DNA from: an uncultured Collinsella sp.
GTDB lineage: Bacteria; Actinomycetota; Coriobacteriia; Coriobacteriales; Coriobacteriaceae
NCBI GenBank assembly: GCA_959604825.1
Contig: CAUHCN010000002.1
Coordinates: forward strand, 62,001 to 126,000
Direction of reading: 5' to 3'
DNA length: 64,000 nt
Made by a program: the position numbers and the translations under genes. Below the pieces are notes generated by a model. It was not told the origin of the DNA, made no database searches, and worked only from the letters and a program-made list of their open reading frames with translations. How positions within the stretch are numbered: the first letter of the stretch is position 1; every line of letters begins with the position of its first letter. This document shows, one piece after another, positions 61,357 to 64,000 of the stretch.

Positions 61357-62484
61357 TTAGTAGCGAACGAAGATATAGTTGTTGTTCATGCCGGCGGCAA
61401 CGGAGCTGATGATAACACCCGTGTTGTAGTCGGAAGCATGAATCATCTGACCACCACCGATGTAAATGCCGGTGTGGTACGAGTTGACCACAACGTCACC
61501 GGGCTGCGGATCGGACACACGCGTCCAACCCATAAAGGTGCCCGTGGTGCCCAGGCGGCAATAGCGACCAGTGAGGCAATAGCTAACAAAACCAGAGCAG
61601 TCGAAGCTGTTCGGGCCAATTCCGCCCCAGGAATAGGCGCAACCAAGTTTGCTGTATGCACGCGAGACAACAGAACCGCCATCGACGGACTGGCTCGGAG
61701 CAGAAGGCGTCGGAGCCGGAGGAGGCGTGGAGGGCTGCGGCGTCGGAGCAGGTGCCGGCGTAGGAGCCGGAGTGTTGCCGCCCTGGTTGTTGTTATTGCT
61801 GGTCTGACCACCGTTGTTGGTGTTCTCGGTCGTACCAGCAGTCTCGTTGCTCACCGTGGCCTTCTCGGCAGTACTGGCGTTGATGCCGGCCTGCAGCGCG
61901 GCGTTGGCCTCGGCCTCGGCGGCAAGCTCGGCCTGCAGCTGTGAATCCAGGGAGTTTACGACGTTCTGGGCTTCAGCCTGCTGAGCGTTAAGCTCGTCGA
62001 CCTTTTTCTGCGTAGCGGCGACGTTCTTTTCCTGCTCGGCCTGCTTATCGGTGAGCTGCTGCTTAAGCTCCTTGACCTCTTGAATGGTCTGAGCTTGCTT
62101 ATCGGAAACTTTGCCGTAGTAGAACAGACGGTTGAGCATATCGCTCAGATCATCGACACCCGTCAAAACCTGAAGCAGGCTCAGACCGCCGGTTTTGTAC
62201 TCGCCGGCGACATAGGTCGAGAGCTTGGCCTGACCGTCAGCGATCTCCTGCTGCTTTTGCGTGATCTCGCCAGCAGTCTGATCGAGCGCCTGCGTCTGCG
62301 TGGCGAGCTCATCGTAAATCTGCTGGGTTTGGGTACCGATCTGCTCGAGCTTCGTTCGAGCAGCGGCAAGGTCGGATGCGGTATCGGCGTAGGCAGGAGC
62401 CGCGAGGCCCAAGCCCAAAACACAAGCGAGGGTTGCCGTAGCAGCGCAGCGTGCCATGTTTTTGTGCGTGTTTGCTGTGCGCAT
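61357..62484 (-). CDS. Secreted NlpC/P60 peptidoglycan hydrolase with coiled coil
   Basis: Signal peptide (residues 1-33, cut near APAYA-DT), long Gln/Glu-rich coiled coil (about 35-205), a Pro/Asn linker (TPAPTPAPAPTPQPSTPPPA), and a C-terminal NlpC/P60 domain with the catalytic cysteine in FDCSGFVSYC and histidine in SYHTGIYIGG. 375 residues. Architecture as in RipA/CwlO-type endopeptidases that cut stem peptides at division. SD GGAAAGGA before the ATG. Own terminator. Confidence 0.92.
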   Translation of the reverse strand: MRTANTHKNMARCAATATLACVLGLGLAAPAYADTASDLAAARTKLEQIGTQTQQIYDELATQTQALDQTAGEITQKQQEIADGQAKLSTYVAGEYKTGGLSLLQVLTGVDDLSDMLNRLFYYGKVSDKQAQTIQEVKELKQQLTDKQAEQEKNVAATQKKVDELNAQQAEAQNVVNSLDSQLQAELAAEAEANAALQAGINASTAEKATVSNETAGTTENTNNGGQTSNNNNQGGNTPAPTPAPAPTPQPSTPPPAPTPSAPSQSVDGGSVVSRAYSKLGCAYSWGGIGPNSFDCSGFVSYCLTGRYCRLGTTGTFMGWTRVSDPQPGDVVVNSYHTGIYIGGGQMIHASDYNTGVIISSVAAGMNNNYIFVRY

Positions 62485-62516
62485 GTAGCTTCCTTTCCAG
62501 TAACTAAGGGTAACGG

Positions 62517-63047
62517 CTAGTCTACCGTCACCAGGCTAAAGAGCTCCACATCGTCATCAGACGGCGTGAGCTTCTTGCGCGGGTTGAGAAACGCAAGCTC
62601 AAGGATACAACCGTAGCCCACAAGCTTTGCGCCCATATCACGCACCAGTTTACCTGTTGCCTCGACGGTTCCGCCCGTCGCGACCAAGTCGTCCAGAATC
62701 AACACGGTATCTTTAGAGCTGATGGCATCGGCGTGAATCTCGATAGAATCCGTTCCATACTCGAGCTCGTAGCTCTCGCTTATCGTCTTGCGCGGCAGTT
62801 TGCCGGGCTTACGTGCGGGTACAAAGCCGGCACCTAGGGCGACGGCCACGGGCACACCGACCATAAAGCCGCGGGCCTCGGGTCCTACGACCTTGGTAAT
62901 GCCCATATCGGCAAAATGCTCGGCAAGGGCATCCACCATGGCCCTCAGGGCCTCGGGATTGCCAAAGAGCGGTGTGATGTCCTTAAAGACGACTCCGGGC
63001 TCGGGATAGTCGGGGATATCGACGATATGAGATTCGAAGTCGTACAT
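62517..63047 (-). CDS. apt: Adenine phosphoribosyltransferase
   Basis: Salvages adenine to AMP. PEPGVVFKDITPLFGNP and the PRPP loop VLILDDLVATGGTVEAT are diagnostic; ARGFMVG binds base. 176 residues from ATG 63047, which has AAAGGT upstream; an ATG at 63062 lacks an SD. It lies between the NlpC gene and the MerR gene on the same strand. Confidence 0.93.
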   Translation of the reverse strand: MYDFESHIVDIPDYPEPGVVFKDITPLFGNPEALRAMVDALAEHFADMGITKVVGPEARGFMVGVPVAVALGAGFVPARKPGKLPRKTISESYELEYGTDSIEIHADAISSKDTVLILDDLVATGGTVEATGKLVRDMGAKLVGYGCILELAFLNPRKKLTPSDDDVELFSLVTVD

Positions 63048-63083
63048 GGCGTGACCTTTCATGGATTGCCGGGTGGACGGCGA

Positions 63084-63968
63084 TTATTTACCCGTGTTAG
63101 CAGACGGGTTATGCGAGGGGACGACGACCTTGGACGGTTGCACGAGCGACTCCTCGTGCGCGGCAACCGCGGGGACGCTTGCCCCATCGCTTTTAGCCTT
63201 GGTGGATTCGGAACGTGCAATCTCCTCATCGAGTGCATCAATGTCGGCGTCCTCGACCACGGCGTTGAGCGACTCAAATACGCGGTTCTTGAGCAGCGCG
63301 GTGTGCACGCCCTCCGTCAGGTCGTGAAGCTTCTTAAACGCACGCTCGAGCTTGGCGTCGCGCTCGTCATCGGAGGTATCCATGCCGAGCATGCTCACGA
63401 GCACCTGCTCAAACATCGAGGACTCGCGGTTGGCGGAAGACACGTACTGACGCAGGTTGCGCGGCTCGATATGGAAGCGCGACAGCTCGGAGCAGTAGCG
63501 GATGATCGGAAAATCGCGACCATCGACAAGCTCGCGATTCTGCGGACTCTTGATGATGCGAATGAGGTCGTTCTCGGCGAGCGAGCGGATAAACGAAATT
63601 TCGACGCCCAACATATCGGGAATGGTCTCGATGGGATGCAGCTTTTGCTTAGTCTCCTTGGGCTCCGTCTTGAGCGGAACATCGGATAGCAAGCCCACCT
63701 CGTAGGCGAGCGTTGACAGGTCCGTGGCGTTTTCCAAGCGCTGCTTAATCACGTTGAGCGGCATGTAGCGGGTCTTCTGCAAGTGCAGGATGACCTCCAG
63801 ACGATCAACGTCCTCCTTAGAGTACTGACGGTATCCCTTAGGCGTACGATGAGGGGTAATGAGCCCCTCATCCTCTAGAAATCTAATTTTTGAGTTCGAA
63901 AGATCGGGGTATGCGCCTCGAAGTAGGTTGACGACTTGGCCGATACTCAGATAGTTGCGTTCGGCCAT
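63084..63968 (-). CDS. MerR-family regulator, FtsR-like
   Basis: Winged helix with LSIGQVVNLLRGAYPDLSNSK, IRFLEDEGLITPHRTPKGYR, QYSKEDVDRLEVILHLQ. No metal-binding cysteines follow, and the LxDxFPD-IT-SKIRFLE pattern is close to the actinobacterial Rv1828/FtsR family, a regulator of cell division genes in Corynebacterium. The middle (115-210) may sense a ligand; the C-terminal 60 residues are low complexity. 294 residues. In-frame codons ending PERIETGE and a TAG (63971-64000) suggest another gene ends just upstream. Confidence 0.85.
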   Translation of the reverse strand: MAERNYLSIGQVVNLLRGAYPDLSNSKIRFLEDEGLITPHRTPKGYRQYSKEDVDRLEVILHLQKTRYMPLNVIKQRLENATDLSTLAYEVGLLSDVPLKTEPKETKQKLHPIETIPDMLGVEISFIRSLAENDLIRIIKSPQNRELVDGRDFPIIRYCSELSRFHIEPRNLRQYVSSANRESSMFEQVLVSMLGMDTSDDERDAKLERAFKKLHDLTEGVHTALLKNRVFESLNAVVEDADIDALDEEIARSESTKAKSDGASVPAVAAHEESLVQPSKVVVPSHNPSANTGK

Positions 63969-64000
63969 GCCCTACTCACCGGTTTCGATGCGCTCCGGCG

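Overview
The window is a gene-dense, high-GC stretch of a bacterial core chromosome. The gene set and its order point to an anaerobic actinobacterium of the class Coriobacteriia, most like Collinsella. Pointers are an actinobacterial integration host factor (mihF) before gmk-rpoZ, an FtsR-like MerR regulator, a C+ zinc-ribbon L28, AdhE fermentation, the IspG (MEP) isoprenoid route, RNase J plus RNase Y, and SpoVS in a lineage that is not known to sporulate. The genus is an inference; no rRNA gene is present to confirm it. I found no tRNA, rRNA, CRISPR array or prophage.

Layout. 1-3148: end of a site-2 protease, ispG and proS. 3321-6822 (minus): a small phosphotransferase-fold kinase gene and adhE. 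6954-7613: a decayed REP-associated transposase remnant between 26-bp inverted repeats. 7716-7904 (minus): rpmB. 8201-13679: a pyrimidine operon, pyrR-pyrB-pyrC-pyrK-pyrD-pyrF, behind an attenuator-like leader. 13919-16329: mihF-gmk-rpoZ-thiI. 16543-20597: the DNA-uptake genes comEA-comEC, then holA. 20731-27580: rpsT, lepA, dusB, hemW and two J-protein genes, the first with a membrane tail. 27590-32587: mtaB-phoH-ybeY-dgkA-era-recO, a translation, RNA-maturation and envelope run. 32726-37364: rpsO, pnp, rnj. 37366-44746: ftsK, a RodZ-like gene, yajQ, rimO, pgsA, pncC. 45004-53786: recA, recX, rny, a GHKL ATPase of unknown role, spoVS, miaB, miaA, hflX. 53771-56675: lexA with a DUF1624 gene on the minus strand, and divergently a YneA-like LysM gene, nrdR and dut. 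56675-57114: an array of large palindromic repeats. 57129-63968: a processive glycosyltransferase, trxB, a DUF1836 regulator, a DegV protein, an NlpC/P60 hydrolase, apt and an FtsR-like regulator.

How it fits together. The SOS circuit is complete: LexA, three LexA boxes in the lexA/LysM intergenic region and one at recA, and a LysM membrane protein that resembles the SOS division inhibitor YneA. RecA, RecX, RecO, ComEA and ComEC give uptake and recombination. recA and comEA also share 11-bp-spaced TTTGG repeats, a candidate undescribed regulatory link. The RNA-turnover set (pnp, rnj, rny, ybeY) is concentrated here, as is a set of tRNA and ribosome modification genes (thiI, dusB, mtaB, miaB, miaA, rimO).

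The points most worth a second look are the recA/comEA repeats, the palindromic repeat family with covarying arms, a 24-bp site shared by the DUF1836 and degV promoters, the membrane-tailed DnaJ, and the GHKL ATPase between rny and spoVS.
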